DNA from: Torymus aiolomorphi
Lineage: Eukaryota > Arthropoda > Insecta > Hymenoptera > Torymidae
Reading direction: 5' to 3'
Length of the DNA: 64,000 nucleotides
NCBI GenBank assembly: GCA_036365515.1
Contig: CM070874.1
Span: forward strand, 168,588,797 to 168,652,796
Below the pieces are notes generated by a model. It was given only the letters and a program-made list of their open reading frames with translations, made no database searches and was not told the origin of the DNA. Both the position numbers and the translations under genes were made by a program. Below are positions 44,807-55,039 of this stretch, in pieces (position 1 is the stretch's first letter; each line of letters begins with the position of its first letter).

Positions 44807-47062
44807 ATGGCCCGATCGTCGCAATTTGCGGAATCTGCGATACTCAATTGGGCGTATACACAGCCCGAAGAGGAAATTATCGAGGCCATGCAAGCCCTTG
44901 GTCTGCAGCAGTCAGATCTGCAATCAGTGAATATGCTGACAACGATCAAGTGGCTTATGGGCGATTACAGTGCCGCCGATTTTGTGCCAGAGCCGGAGCT
45001 GTCGGAGAAGCAAGCGTTTGCTAAACGCGAGCAGTCCCGAAGGGCGTTCATCGACTTAACGTTGATGAACAAGTCTGGGTCGACTATTGTGGATCCCAAT
45101 ACTGATCCAGACCAACCGCACCCGTTCATTACGCTCCTTGATGACCCGATAGTGATGCAAAAACTCTCGGAGTCTCGGAGGATGAACGCTCCACAACAAG
45201 CACATAATGCAGTGGTGGAGCCAGCGGATGAGGCAAACGGCCAGGAGGATTCCGGGACAGAGATATTGAGCTCTGCAGCACCCACCGGGACATCTCCAGC
45301 CGAAGCCGAGGGACAGCTCCAACAGCAACAGCTTCAACAGCAACAACTGCAGCAGCAGCAAATGCAGCAGCAGCAAATGCAGCAGCAGCAACGGCAACAG
45401 CAGCAAATGCAGCAGCAGCAAATGCAGCAGCAACAAATGCAACAGCAGCAGCAGATGGAGCAGCAGCGACGGCAGCAACAGCAACAACAGCAGGAGCAGC
45501 AGCGGCAGCAACAGCGAAAGCATCAAGAGCAGCAGCGACAGCAGGCGTTGCTAGAAGAGCAGCGCAGGCAACGACAATCCCGGCGGAGTCAAGAACAAGA
45601 GTCGTTGTCGGCACAAAATGGGCAGCACGCGTTCTGGCAGCAAACGCGAAGTCCACCGCAGCCACAGAGTTTTGAGTGGCCAAGTGCGGGGGAACAGCGT
45701 ACCGCAGGGATTGCTGTGGGAGATAACGTAGTCTCAGAACAGCTGCTGTCGGTGATCCATAGACTCGTCAAAGAGGTGGAAGAGCTCAAAGAGAGTGTGC
45801 GAATACTTCAAGAAGCTCGACACCCACCCTCAAGCACGCGCTTGGAGGGAGTCCAACTACCGAGTGCGGGCAGGGGACGAGGATCACCACATGTGAACTT
45901 TCAGGACACGTTCACATATGTGAATTTTGACAGCAGCAGCCCCAATACTGAATCGCCAAGGGACGCTAGGAGGAATAGCGGAAGAAATCCTACACAGCGT
46001 CAGGCGGGGGTGAGCACTACACTGGACCAGTCTACGAGGCAGACGTACGTGCCTCAACAGACGAACCGTGATGTTGGCCAAATCGTAAGGAAATGGCACA
46101 TCAAGTTCTCTGGGTCCTTGAAGGAGCAGAGCGTCGAGTTATTCCTCACGAGAGTAGAGGAATGTCGAGCTCTAGCAAATCTGACGTACGACGAAGTACT
46201 CTCGTCATTGTCAGAGCTCCTGAGTGGAGTAGCGGCCACCTGGTATAGGAGTAACCGTCATACGTGGCGATCTTGGCAAGACTTCCAAGAGGCCATAATA
46301 CACATGTATGGCGGTGACAGGGGCCATCAACAGCGAATCCTAGCGGAGATAAACGCGAGGACTCAAGGCAGAAACGAACTCACGAGAGATTACGTAGTGA
46401 AACTGCAAGCCTTGATTCTCAAGTTAGTTCCGGTGCCTAGCATGCCCCAACAATTGGACATGTTGCACCGGAACATGCGGCCAGAACTACAAAAAATGGT
46501 GATGCGTAATCAAATTACGGATTACCGAGGGCTCCTGGATTTAGCGCGGGAGGCCGAATTAGCGCTCGCGGCAGATAAGGTGTATCACTCGCCACCACCG
46601 CCAGAGCGCACTTACTTGCCAGAGTTTGCCTACGTACCTACAGAGCCAACCACGGATCAGCGGAAAAAGCAGAATCCAGGAGTGGCGGCGATGGGGCAAC
46701 AACAGCAGGAGCCTCGAGAAAGCCTCGAGGCTATGTTCCGTCGGGTGATGGCCGAGTGTTTGTCAAGCTTGACAAAGAAAGGCACCGACGGAAATAGTGG
46801 GCAAACGCCAAACCCACAGTCGTTCAAGAAGCCCAAGAAAAAGAATAATTGGGAGAACAGGCAGCGGGAAGGCGGGCAAAGTAATAATCAGCCTAGTGGG
46901 GGTAGTAGCGCGACCCACCAGGCTAGGCCGCCAAGTTCAAGGAGTAATGGACCTCCACAAAGGCCAGAGTACCGAAGGGGTTACGGCAACGAGCAAAGGG
47001 GAAGCGACCGCAACCCCAATGCTGCCGGAAACCAGCAGGGAAACGGCCAAGGGGGCAGGTAA
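44807..47062 (+). CDS. gag: Gypsy Gag polyprotein
   Basis: Start ATG at 44807 is chosen because it is the first ATG in the frame and has context GACACCATGG. 751 residues. N-terminal acidic region, then a glutamine-rich tract of about 80 residues coded by mixed CAG/CAA (45309-45560), a linker with a coiled stretch (LLSVIHRLVKEVEELKES), the retrotransposon capsid domain (about 46075-46575; WHIKFSGSLKEQSVELFLTR, WYRSNRHTWRSWQDF, ELTRDYVVKLQAL), and a basic Q/N/R-rich tail. No zinc knuckle is visible. It packages the RNA. Stop TAA 47060-47062; a slippery heptamer 16 bases before it permits a switch to pol. Confidence 0.93.
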   Translation: MARSSQFAESAILNWAYTQPEEEIIEAMQALGLQQSDLQSVNMLTTIKWLMGDYSAADFVPEPELSEKQAFAKREQSRRAFIDLTLMNKSGSTIVDPNTDPDQPHPFITLLDDPIVMQKLSESRRMNAPQQAHNAVVEPADEANGQEDSGTEILSSAAPTGTSPAEAEGQLQQQQLQQQQLQQQQMQQQQMQQQQRQQQQMQQQQMQQQQMQQQQQMEQQRRQQQQQQQEQQRQQQRKHQEQQRQQALLEEQRRQRQSRRSQEQESLSAQNGQHAFWQQTRSPPQPQSFEWPSAGEQRTAGIAVGDNVVSEQLLSVIHRLVKEVEELKESVRILQEARHPPSSTRLEGVQLPSAGRGRGSPHVNFQDTFTYVNFDSSSPNTESPRDARRNSGRNPTQRQAGVSTTLDQSTRQTYVPQQTNRDVGQIVRKWHIKFSGSLKEQSVELFLTRVEECRALANLTYDEVLSSLSELLSGVAATWYRSNRHTWRSWQDFQEAIIHMYGGDRGHQQRILAEINARTQGRNELTRDYVVKLQALILKLVPVPSMPQQLDMLHRNMRPELQKMVMRNQITDYRGLLDLAREAELALAADKVYHSPPPPERTYLPEFAYVPTEPTTDQRKKQNPGVAAMGQQQQEPRESLEAMFRRVMAECLSSLTKKGTDGNSGQTPNPQSFKKPKKKNNWENRQREGGQSNNQPSGGSSATHQARPPSSRSNGPPQRPEYRRGYGNEQRGSDRNPNAAGNQQGNGQGGR
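45309..45560 (+). repeat. Poly-Q coding tract in gag
   Basis: (CAG/CAA)-rich with interspersed ATG and CGA codons. Mixed codons suggest selection for or drift of glutamine richness rather than simple slippage. The opposite strand shows spurious Leu/Ala-rich ORFs. Confidence 0.9.
47038..47044 (+). promoter_or_regulatory. -1 ribosomal frameshift slippery site, gag to pol
   Basis: G GGA AAC reads in the gag frame (codons GGA 47039-47041, AAC 47042-47044), fitting X XXY YYZ. The pol frame is -1 to gag and is open from 46948, so it overlaps gag by about 115 bases. The gag stop follows 16 bases later. A C-rich stretch follows (47064-47090), but I did not find a clear pseudoknot by eye. Confidence 0.7.
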
Positions 47063-50000
47063 ACACGGCCACACGCCCGCCCCCAGCTCTCACATCAGCG
47101 ATCGAGGGTAACTCGGTCCAATTGCCTGAAGGAGAGAGCGAAGAAGTGCCCGCGACTCAGCAGAACGAAGCTAACCAGGAAACATGCTCGCGATGGTGGC
47201 TTCAAGTAGGTGTAGCCGGCTACAGGCTACGGGCACTCTTCGATACTGGAGCTTCCTGGACTGGGATGAATTCCATCGGCTTACAGCTCGCTACAGCCTG
47301 CGGAAAAGAATTAATCCCGGCCAGCGGCCTAACGGCACGGGTAGCTAATGGGCAGAGCATAGCAGTGGTTGGCTATGTGTATCTACCCTTGGTCGTGGCA
47401 GGCGTGTGCAAGGATGTGCGCATCGCAATCATGCCAGACCTAGACACGGAGTGCTACTTGGGGGTGAACTTCATTAAGAAGTTTAGCGCCGTCTTAGACC
47501 CCACTGACAATACGCTGCATCTCAAAGATGATGATGCAAGCGTAAAGTTAGAAGTAGCCTCCATAACCGCCAATAATACCGTGTCCGTATCAGCTATAGG
47601 GTTGGCGGACCCAACAGAAGAGCAGCGCAAAGAAGCGGAAGCTTTAGTAGCTGAGCTGATGGGAAACGGCCTGGCACCATTAGGGTGTACTTCGTGGGTT
47701 GAGCATGCAGTAGACGTCGGCTCCACAAGACCCATAAAACAGAAGTACTACCCAGTATCTCGAAAACTCGAGGAAGAGATGCACAAGCAGGTGGAGGAAA
47801 TGCTACTCGCGGGTATAATAGAACCTTCGACAAGCGGCTGGTCAAGCCCTGTGGTAATGGTATGCAAGTCCAACGGGAAGTTCCGTTTCTGTGTGGACTT
47901 CAGAAAAGTGAACGCAGCGTCAAGGCCAGACGCATACCCGTTACCATACATGGAGAGTATCTTAAGCAAACTGCAGAAAGCGCGATACATATCCACGTTG
48001 GATTTAAGTAGTGCGTACCACCAAATACCACTAAATCCGGAGTCCAAAGAGACTACAGCCTTCACCGTGCCAGGCAAAGGGTTATTTCAATTTACAAGAA
48101 TGCCCTACGGTCTTTCGTATGCCGGAGCGTCCTTCCAGAGGCTGATTGACAAAGTCATCGGCCCCGAACTCGAACCTTTTGCTTACTCGTATCTCGATGA
48201 CATAATAATAGTCACAGAAACATTCGAGGAGCATAAAGAGGTTCTAAAAAGAGTTCTAGATAGGATAAAGGATGCGGGCCTCACAATAAATCGCGAGAAG
48301 AGTGTCTTCTGTTGCGATGAGGTCCAATATCTCGGGGTCACAGTAAATAGGGATGGTTTTAAACCAGACCCAGAGAAAATAAAGCCCATTATGGAATATC
48401 CGGTGCCGAAAAACCTCCGTCAGCTGAGACGCTTCCTAGGAATGGCCTCGTGGTATAGAAAGTTTTTATCAAACTTCGCCACAATTGCTGAACCACTGAC
48501 CGAACTAACGAAAAAGGATCGGAAATACGAGTGGTCAACGGCACAAGAAGAGGCCTTCCAAAAGCTAAAAGCGCTAGTTGCTTCTGCACCGATTCTCCAC
48601 AGACCGGTATCTAACGCACAGTTCGTGGTGCAAACTGATGCGAGCGATACAGGACTTGGAGCGGTGCTATACCAGATAATAGACGGCAACGAAAGAGTCC
48701 TAGAGTTCGCTAGTCGAACTCTGAGCGCGGCCGAGAAGAATTATAGCGTGACGGAACGAGAGTGTCTAGCAATTCTCTGGGCAATCAAAAAGTTCCGTCC
48801 GTATATAGAAGCCTATGACTTCAAGGTCATCACGGATCATAGCAGCTTGAAGTGGCTCCGTGATCTCCGAAACCCATCAGGCAGGTTAGCAAGATGGGCT
48901 TTGGAACTACAAAACCACAGTTTCACAGTCGAACACCGAAAGGGCTCTTTGAACAATGTCCCAGATGCCCTTTCGCGGATGTTCGAGGAAGAGGAGCCAG
49001 CGGTCGCCGCGTTAGAGCTCGAACGCGATACAAACGACCAATGGTACCTCGAAATTGTGAAAGAGGTTCAACAGCGGCCGCGAGACTTCCCCACGTTCAA
49101 GCTGGCGGGGGGGAGACTGTACAAGTACGAACCTGATGAAGTCATAGACGAGTCTCTCGGCGACGATGATGCATGGAAGTTGGCAGTCCCTCACGAAAAG
49201 CGACGCGAAGTACTGAGAGAATGCCATGACTTTCCAACTGCTGGGCACTTGGGCCGCGAGAAAACGCTAGAAAGAGTAAAGCGGAAGTATTATTGGCCAC
49301 ACATGTCTCGTGATGTAGCCAGATACGTGAGCCAGTGCCAAATTTGCCAGCAGTGCAAAGTCGAACAGCGCGCTCCAACAGGATTCATGGGACGCCGAAT
49401 TACAGAGCGTCCATGGCAAATCGTGGCCAGCGACATTATGGGGCCCCTCCTAAAAACCACGCACGGCCACGAATACATTCTCATATTCCAGGACTTGTTC
49501 ACACGCTGGATTGAAGTAATTTCGATAAAAAGGGCAGATGGTAAATCGGTAATTAAGGGACTCAACGAGCGAGTATGTCTGCGATTCGGAGTCCCGGAGG
49601 TGTTTCTCTCAGACAATGGGACTGAATTTAAAAATGCACCATTAGAGGCATTCTTAAAGGAGAGAAATGTGCATCACACGTTTACACCTCCGTATCACCC
49701 TCAAGCCAATCCTGTCGAGCGTGTGAATCGAACGGTGAAGACAATGATTATGTCTTACGCAGAGGAAAATCACCGGTCCTGGGATGAGAAACTGAATGAG
49801 CTGGCGTTCGCGTACAATACTGCCGAACACAGCTTCACAAAGATAAGTCCTGCCATGCTCATTTACGGCCGACAACCCGACCCACCGAAGACACTAAGGC
49901 GGGAGGAAGACAGGTTAGCCGAAGAGCAAGGGCAGCAAGAGGCGATAAACAATTGGGTGGTACGTATGGACAAGCTCCGCGAATTGCACGTTCGGGCGGC

Positions 50001-50574
50001 GGCCGACGCGCAAGCGGAGCAGGCGAGACAAGCCAAATATTATGACGCTCATCGTCGACCCCCAAAATTCTGTCTAGGCGATCGTGTATGGAGAGAGAAT
50101 AAGGTACTATCCTCAGCAGCTGAGGGGATTTCTGCCAAATTAGCCCCGAAGTACGCGGGGCCCTACACGATTGTGAATATTCTAGGCGAAAACACCTATG
50201 AGATCCAAGGTGAGGATGATCGAACGATACGTCCCGTCCATGCGCAGCAACTCAAGAGATACGTCTCAGCAGAAGTAGCCCAGGCGCTACCAGCGAGGGA
50301 CTCTTCAGCCGAACGTAACACGTCAGAGGGCCACAGAGTTAGCCAGGGGAATGTACAGCCTCGGGCGATGGCTAAGAGGCGCGGTCCACCTCGTAAGACC
50401 GCGCTATTAGTTAGGCCAGGAAAGCGTGCGAGCGATGGCCGGCCTATGCGTGTGGCCGGTCCAACAGAACCCAAGCGAGGCCCAGGGAGGCCAAAGGGTT
50501 CGAAGAAGAAGCCCGTACCTGCTGATGCCGGACTAATTAGTCCTCGTAGAACCCGAGCGTATAAAAAGCAATAA
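47045..50574 (+). CDS. pol: Gypsy Pol: protease, RT, RNase H, integrase
   Basis: It is made by frameshift, so no ATG is needed. About 1,175 residues after the slip. Protease RALFDTGASWTGM (about residue 65), RT with VDFRKVNAASRPDAYPLP and catalytic SYLDDIIIV (about 380), RNase H QTDASDTGLGA and VITDHSSLKWLRD, integrase zinc region HLGREKTLERV...C-x2-C, core ASDIMGP, LSDNGTEFKNA, NPVERVNRT, and a GPYTIVNILGENTYEI (GPY/F) C-terminal module. A basic tail contains KRGPGRPKGSKKK, an AT-hook-like patch. No stops. It ends TAA 50572-50574. It produces and inserts the DNA copy. Confidence 0.95.
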
Positions 50575-50670
50575 TTGTGCCGTCCAACTTGTGTCGTACG
50601 TACTAACCTGTGTTCGTCTTAATTCTCCAGTCCTCAATCTCACTCCTCCCCGGGATCGATTTACCTGTTT

Positions 50671-50676
50671 CAGGAC
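50671..50676 (+). promoter_or_regulatory. Splice acceptor before ORF3
   Basis: TTACCTGTTTCAG|GAC then ATG at 50677. A pyrimidine-rich acceptor lies three bases before the start codon, the pattern expected for a spliced subgenomic RNA of env-like ORFs. Confidence 0.55.
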
Positions 50677-51633
50677 ATGCAAGGCCTGACTCCCGAAATA
50701 GCGGAGACGGCGAAGAAGGTGATCGCTGGATTAATCCAGTGCAATCCTGACCCCGCCGTCATCGATTTTTTGGAGCAGGTCGTGGAGGGCATCGACGCTG
50801 TGACACTGGCACCCCAGCCAGTGGAAGAGCCCTCCACCGTCATGATCGAGGAGATAGAGGCGCCGAAGCCAAGAAAGGGACCTTCGGAGCCGGCCTGGGC
50901 AGAGGCCGGTCCCTGTCCGCTTCGGCAACCTCGTCCCCCGAAGGAGCAGCAGGAAAGCCGGGAAGAACGGCTTTCACAAGAGGCGTCGGTCCGAGCCTCA
51001 GAGATGCCGCCGGAAGGAAACGCCGGCGCGGCTCGGGCCGACGAAGAAAGGAAAGAGAGTTCTCCGACCCAGGCCCCCAAGTGGGCACCGAGTGATGAAG
51101 TCGGTGCGGCCTGGGTCCCAGTGGAGAAGGCCCTCGAGGAAGCGCGGTGCCTCAGCAAGTCCTCGCGCGCTGCGGAGGACGCTGCCCTGGCCGCACTGGA
51201 GGTCTTTCTCCAGTGCCACTGTAAGGCCGGCGAGCGGCAAGCCGGCAAATGGGTCGGAATGGCCCAAGGCCGGCGCGAAGAGCTCGCGGCCGCCGCAGAG
51301 GCCAGGGCCGCCAGGCTGCGCCGCACCGCCTTCCAAAAGGCGGAGGAGGCTCGCCTGGCTCGTGCGCAGGAGCGCATGGAAGAGGCCAGGCGAGCCAGGG
51401 AAAAGGCGGAGGAGACGGCGCGCCGGGTCAAGGAAGAGGCCCAGCGCCGTCTCCAAAAAGAAGAAGAGCGCCTTAGGAGGGCGCTCGAAGAAGAGCGAGC
51501 GGCCCGGGATGCGCTCGACAGTAACGCAATCCCCCGGTGCTTTATGTGTGGCGAGCTTGGGGTGAAAAAGTCAAAACATTGCCACAACCAAGCTCGTCAC
51601 AAGGGGCGCCGATCGTATTCCCGGGCCAGTTGA
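50677..51633 (+). CDS. Gypsy ORF3: coiled-coil protein with C-terminal zinc-finger-like motif
   Basis: 318 residues from ATG 50677. Alanine-, glutamate- and arginine-rich, GC-rich codons. Residues about 190-285 form an obvious coiled coil (REELAAAAEARAARLRRTAF, EERLRRALEEERAARDALD). The end has C-x2-C-x9-H-C-x6-H (CFMCGELG ... HCHNQARH) followed by a basic tail. Position matches env of retrovirus-like gypsies, yet there is no signal peptide, membrane anchor or furin site, so it is not an envelope. The zinc motif could supply the nucleic-acid-binding knuckle that Gag lacks. Function unknown. Confidence 0.75.
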   Translation: MQGLTPEIAETAKKVIAGLIQCNPDPAVIDFLEQVVEGIDAVTLAPQPVEEPSTVMIEEIEAPKPRKGPSEPAWAEAGPCPLRQPRPPKEQQESREERLSQEASVRASEMPPEGNAGAARADEERKESSPTQAPKWAPSDEVGAAWVPVEKALEEARCLSKSSRAAEDAALAALEVFLQCHCKAGERQAGKWVGMAQGRREELAAAAEARAARLRRTAFQKAEEARLARAQERMEEARRAREKAEETARRVKEEAQRRLQKEEERLRRALEEERAARDALDSNAIPRCFMCGELGVKKSKHCHNQARHKGRRSYSRAS

Positions 51634-51819
51634 AGAGGGGTGAAGCCCTGATGTTTTTTTTATATATTTTTTTTAATAAAAATTAAAAAGAAAAACCGGT
51701 GACTCCGATTCTGCAATGTTCCTTTCCGAACCTCCTTCTCCTAATCATTACTACCATATTAGTAGGTACGACGACGGCCATGATTAGCAGAGCTGCTCTC
51801 GGTCCCCTAAGCAGCGTCT

Positions 51820-51829
51820 GGCGGGGGGG
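51820..51829 (+). promoter_or_regulatory. Gypsy polypurine tract
   Basis: GGCGGGGGGG directly precedes the right LTR. Confidence 0.7.
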
Positions 51830-52736
51830 TGTAACGCGTGTCTAGCCGCGATTCTAATCTACCGCGCGAAGGTAGTGAGCGCGCGCGCGCAACTCCTGCG
51901 CAGCCGAATCGAGGCGCGCCGCGCGTAGCGAATCGGTCTCGCGACGCGTAAAATGCCCGTCATCCGTCGCGAAGCTGCTAACTGGTTCCCGCGAGAAAAG
52001 GGAGCCATATTCGTGTCTGCCATCGCGCGTAAAACATCTCCTCCGTGTCTCTCCTGACTTTACTTGTCCGCGCCGTCCTATCGTACTTTGTGAGACCCCG
52101 CGAGTGTAGTGGAGGCGCCGCATATAGTGAACGTGCGAAAGAGAGACAGAGAGAGAGCGATCCCGAGCCGCGTGAGCCGCACGAGACTGTGAGCGACGAG
52201 CCGGCAGCCAACCCGCCTGCCGACACGATACAGCGAGCAAGAGAGAGAGAAAGAGAGCGCAACTGCTGTGCGAGCGACAGGGAGCGAGAGAGAGTCGAGT
52301 GCACCGGCTGCTCCTTCCTAACGTAAGTTTTCTACTCTCCTCTCGCGGGTTTATTGTAAAGGCTCGCACAGAAATCGCCCCGTGCAAGCTTTCTGTGCCG
52401 TGTACGTGCGAGTGTGTGTCAGCTCGCCGTACTTAACACTGCGCTCGAGCATAGCAGCTTCGCCGCGCGCCGTGTAGTTCGCGCGTTTGAATGTTAACGG
52501 TCGCGCGCGAAATAACTCTGTTATAATCAGCACAGGCGTTGTGCTTGTAGAGATTAGTAATAGTAAATATATTGTGATATCTAGTTACTCGTCGCGTTGT
52601 TCTTTACAACCTGTTCTTCTCCCGGATACCGCCGCCTCCACGGGAAAACGACTCCGCCGGTCGTTTTCATATCTGAGCATAGCGGCCGCGCGCTTTACTC
52701 TTCGAGCGCGCGCTTTTCACTAGCCATCCCGTTACA
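51830..52736 (+). repeat. Gypsy right LTR, 907 bp, with 160 bp deletion
   Basis: It is the same as the left LTR apart from at least three substitutions, until TTTTCACT, then it jumps to the last AGCCATCCCGTTACA. In the left LTR that segment is bounded by CACT on both sides, so the loss removed one CACT and what lay between. Confidence 0.95.
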
Positions 52737-53519
52737 AGACAGATACGAAATTCTTACAATTAATGCATTAGATCTGATATATAAATAGACATTTACCTGT
52801 AGTTTTGTAGTGCTGCTGACATTAAAAAAAATGAATTGATGCAATATTACAGCCACAATATTGTAGAAATAACCACTTTCACAAAACAACACTGCACGAC
52901 TGGAACTCTACCGATTTATAAATACAATGTTTGCCAGCAATATATGAAACTACGAGTTAAATAACCAATCTATAAATATCCGCCTCATAATAACATAAAA
53001 ATAACATATTATTTTCTCATTCACAATCAGCGATTACTCTTATTTACTGCATAAAAATCACTTACATCCACGTACACACACGCACACACACATTAATTTT
53101 TTTTAATGCTTTATTTATCACGTATCAAAACGGTACGATTGCCTTTGTCGAAGTATTTATAATAATACATAAAATATAATAAAGGGAAGTAAGAACATAA
53201 TGAACTTCCGGGGATGATTTGCACCCCTTTAAAATGTATTATTCACAGATAAAAAATATAAATATTTTTCGTTTTTTGGCTCACTACAACATATAAAAGT
53301 TTAAATAAACATGTTACTTTTCTTGTGGAATTCAAGTCAAAATTAGTTTTTCGAAAAAGCTTTACCATAATCCGTTTAAACAAGTAGTGTAACCAAACTA
53401 ATTTTGCAAAATTAATGATAAATTAGTATTTCGCATTGCCCGAAAGCGCTAAAATTACATAGCCTTTGTCTGTGTTATTGGTCAAAATTTTATGGTCAAT
53501 CTTTTCAATGGAATGGTTT
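52737..53519. other. Unassigned AT-rich sequence right of the gypsy
   Basis: A short CACACG/CACACA tract occurs near 53070-53090. No gene or inverted ends recognised. Confidence 0.4.
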
Positions 53520-54470
53520 TTAAAGAGATATATTTATTGTAATTTTTATAGCTGAAAATTGATAAAAAACTTAATTTCCTTTAAAAAAATAGGGGTTGCT
53601 ACCCTTAAAATTGAAAGTTATGCAGATTTATGGCCTTTTTAATTTTAAGATTTTTAGCGTTAGTTTTATTAGGGTATCTTTATTTATTTCTGAAATAATG
53701 AACAAAATAAAAATAAGGGGTAGTTACCCCTAAAAAATAATTTTGGTTAAAACCACGGGACAGGTGAACTTTATTTTTTAATTTTCTTTTAAATGGAATC
53801 AGTTTTAAGGCGATATATAATTTATTATAATTTTTATAGCTGAAGAATGACGAAAAAAGTTTAGTTGTCTTGAAAAAAAAAAATAGGGGTTGCTACCCTT
53901 AAAATTGAAAATAATGCTGTTTTGAAGCCTTTCTTATTTTTAAATTTTTAGCGTTGGTTTTATTAAGATGTCTTTATTTATTTCTGAAATAATGAACAAA
54001 ATATAAATAAGGGGTAGTTACCCCCTAAAAAATAATTTTGGCCAGAACCACGAGACAGGTCAACTTTATTTTTTAATTTTCTTTTAAATGAAATCTGTTT
54101 TGAGGCGATATATAATTTATTGTAATTTTTATAGCTGAAAATTGATGAGAAAAGCTTAGTTTTTTTGGAAAAAAATAGGGGTTGCTACCCTTAAAATTGA
54201 AAGTAATGCTGTTTTGAAGGCTTTTTTATTTTACAACTTTTGGCGTCGGTTTCATTAAACTAGCTTTATTCGTTTTTGAAATATTTGAAAAAAAACTGTT
54301 TTTGAGGGTGAACTTTAGGGGTAGATTTCACCCCCTTAAAGTGTCTATCAGCACGTAAAAAAAAATACGTGTCTCTTATTTTTTAATGTACTACAACATA
54401 TTGCAATGTTGTCCAAATCGGCGACTTACACTTGGGGTACCTTCCTTGTGAGCGTTGTGTAGACATTATT
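53520..54470 (-). repeat. R2 repeat, inverse copy
   Basis: It mirrors 39330-40260: hairpin word AGGGGTTGCTACCCTTAAAA at about 53592, 53884 and 54177 (period 292-293 bp). At the far end is the phrase 'ccaaatcggcgacttacacttgg', inverse to 'aagtgtaagtcgctgatttgg' at 39375. Agreement is high (about 90% by eye). Confidence 0.8.
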
Positions 54471-55039
54471 TTTCGTCCTCGAAGGCGTAATGAGTACCCC
54501 CATAAAATCTTTTTATTTGCAAATATACAGTAAGACAACTTTGTGGTCCAAGGGTGTGAAGTGCAATTTCAAATTAATTGAACATGCGCACGTAAACTAC
54601 TTATCACTCAATAGACCTAGTAGCTCACAATACTCCAGCAAAATTCTATAATTTTGTAAATAATGTCTTGCTTTTATTTCTAAAAGTTACACGAATTTTA
54701 TTTTTCATTATTATTTCTCAATTTTTAAGACTCATACGTAAATAAATGCACAGCTTCTAATCGCACCCCAAAAAGCCTATCCCTATCCTATCTTTAGCTT
54801 ACGCGGACACGATGTCACCGTTGGGAATGCACTGTGTACCTTGAGATGAAGTAAACCTCTTTTCTGAAATTCAATACACGTCTAATAACAATGCAATTTC
54901 TTAAAATACTTTTGGCTACTTGAATATTATATTAGTTTCGCATAAAAAAGTTGATATAGAGGAAAGCTTGTCTTTTTGAAATTTAAAATCTACATCGTGT
55001 TATACAGGCTTGTAAATTATATTTGTTATTTTGTTTTAG
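54471..55039. other. Unassigned sequence before the INPP5E-like exon
   Basis: No upstream exon or inverted ends recognised. It may be intron of the adjacent gene. A polypyrimidine stretch and TTTTGTTTTAG acceptor end it. Confidence 0.4.

Larger units (their letters stand above)
42776..52736 (+). mobile_element. Gypsy LTR retrotransposon, nearly intact, 9,961 bp, with third ORF
   Basis: LTRs 42776-43842 and 51830-52736 share at least 99.5% identity outside one deletion. AGAC stands at 42772-42775 and again at 52737-52740, a perfect 4-base target duplication. Order: LTR, primer site, leader, gag (44807), pol in the -1 frame, ORF3, polypurine tract, LTR. All three ORFs are free of stops. This is the only element in the window that might still be active. 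It is far more GC-rich than its surroundings. Confidence 0.96.

Noticed and set aside
45056..45683. Leu- and Ala-rich minus-strand ORFs in gag
   Set aside because: They arise from CAG/CAA repeats read on the other strand.
50670..51587. 305-residue minus-strand ORF opposite gypsy ORF3
   Set aside because: It is the mirror of GC-rich Ala/Glu/Arg codons. ORF3 on the + strand has the ATG next to an acceptor, a coiled coil and a zinc motif; the antisense frame is Ser/Arg low complexity.
50677..51633. Envelope gene of a retrovirus-like gypsy
   Set aside because: Position fits, but there is no signal peptide, cleavage site or membrane anchor.
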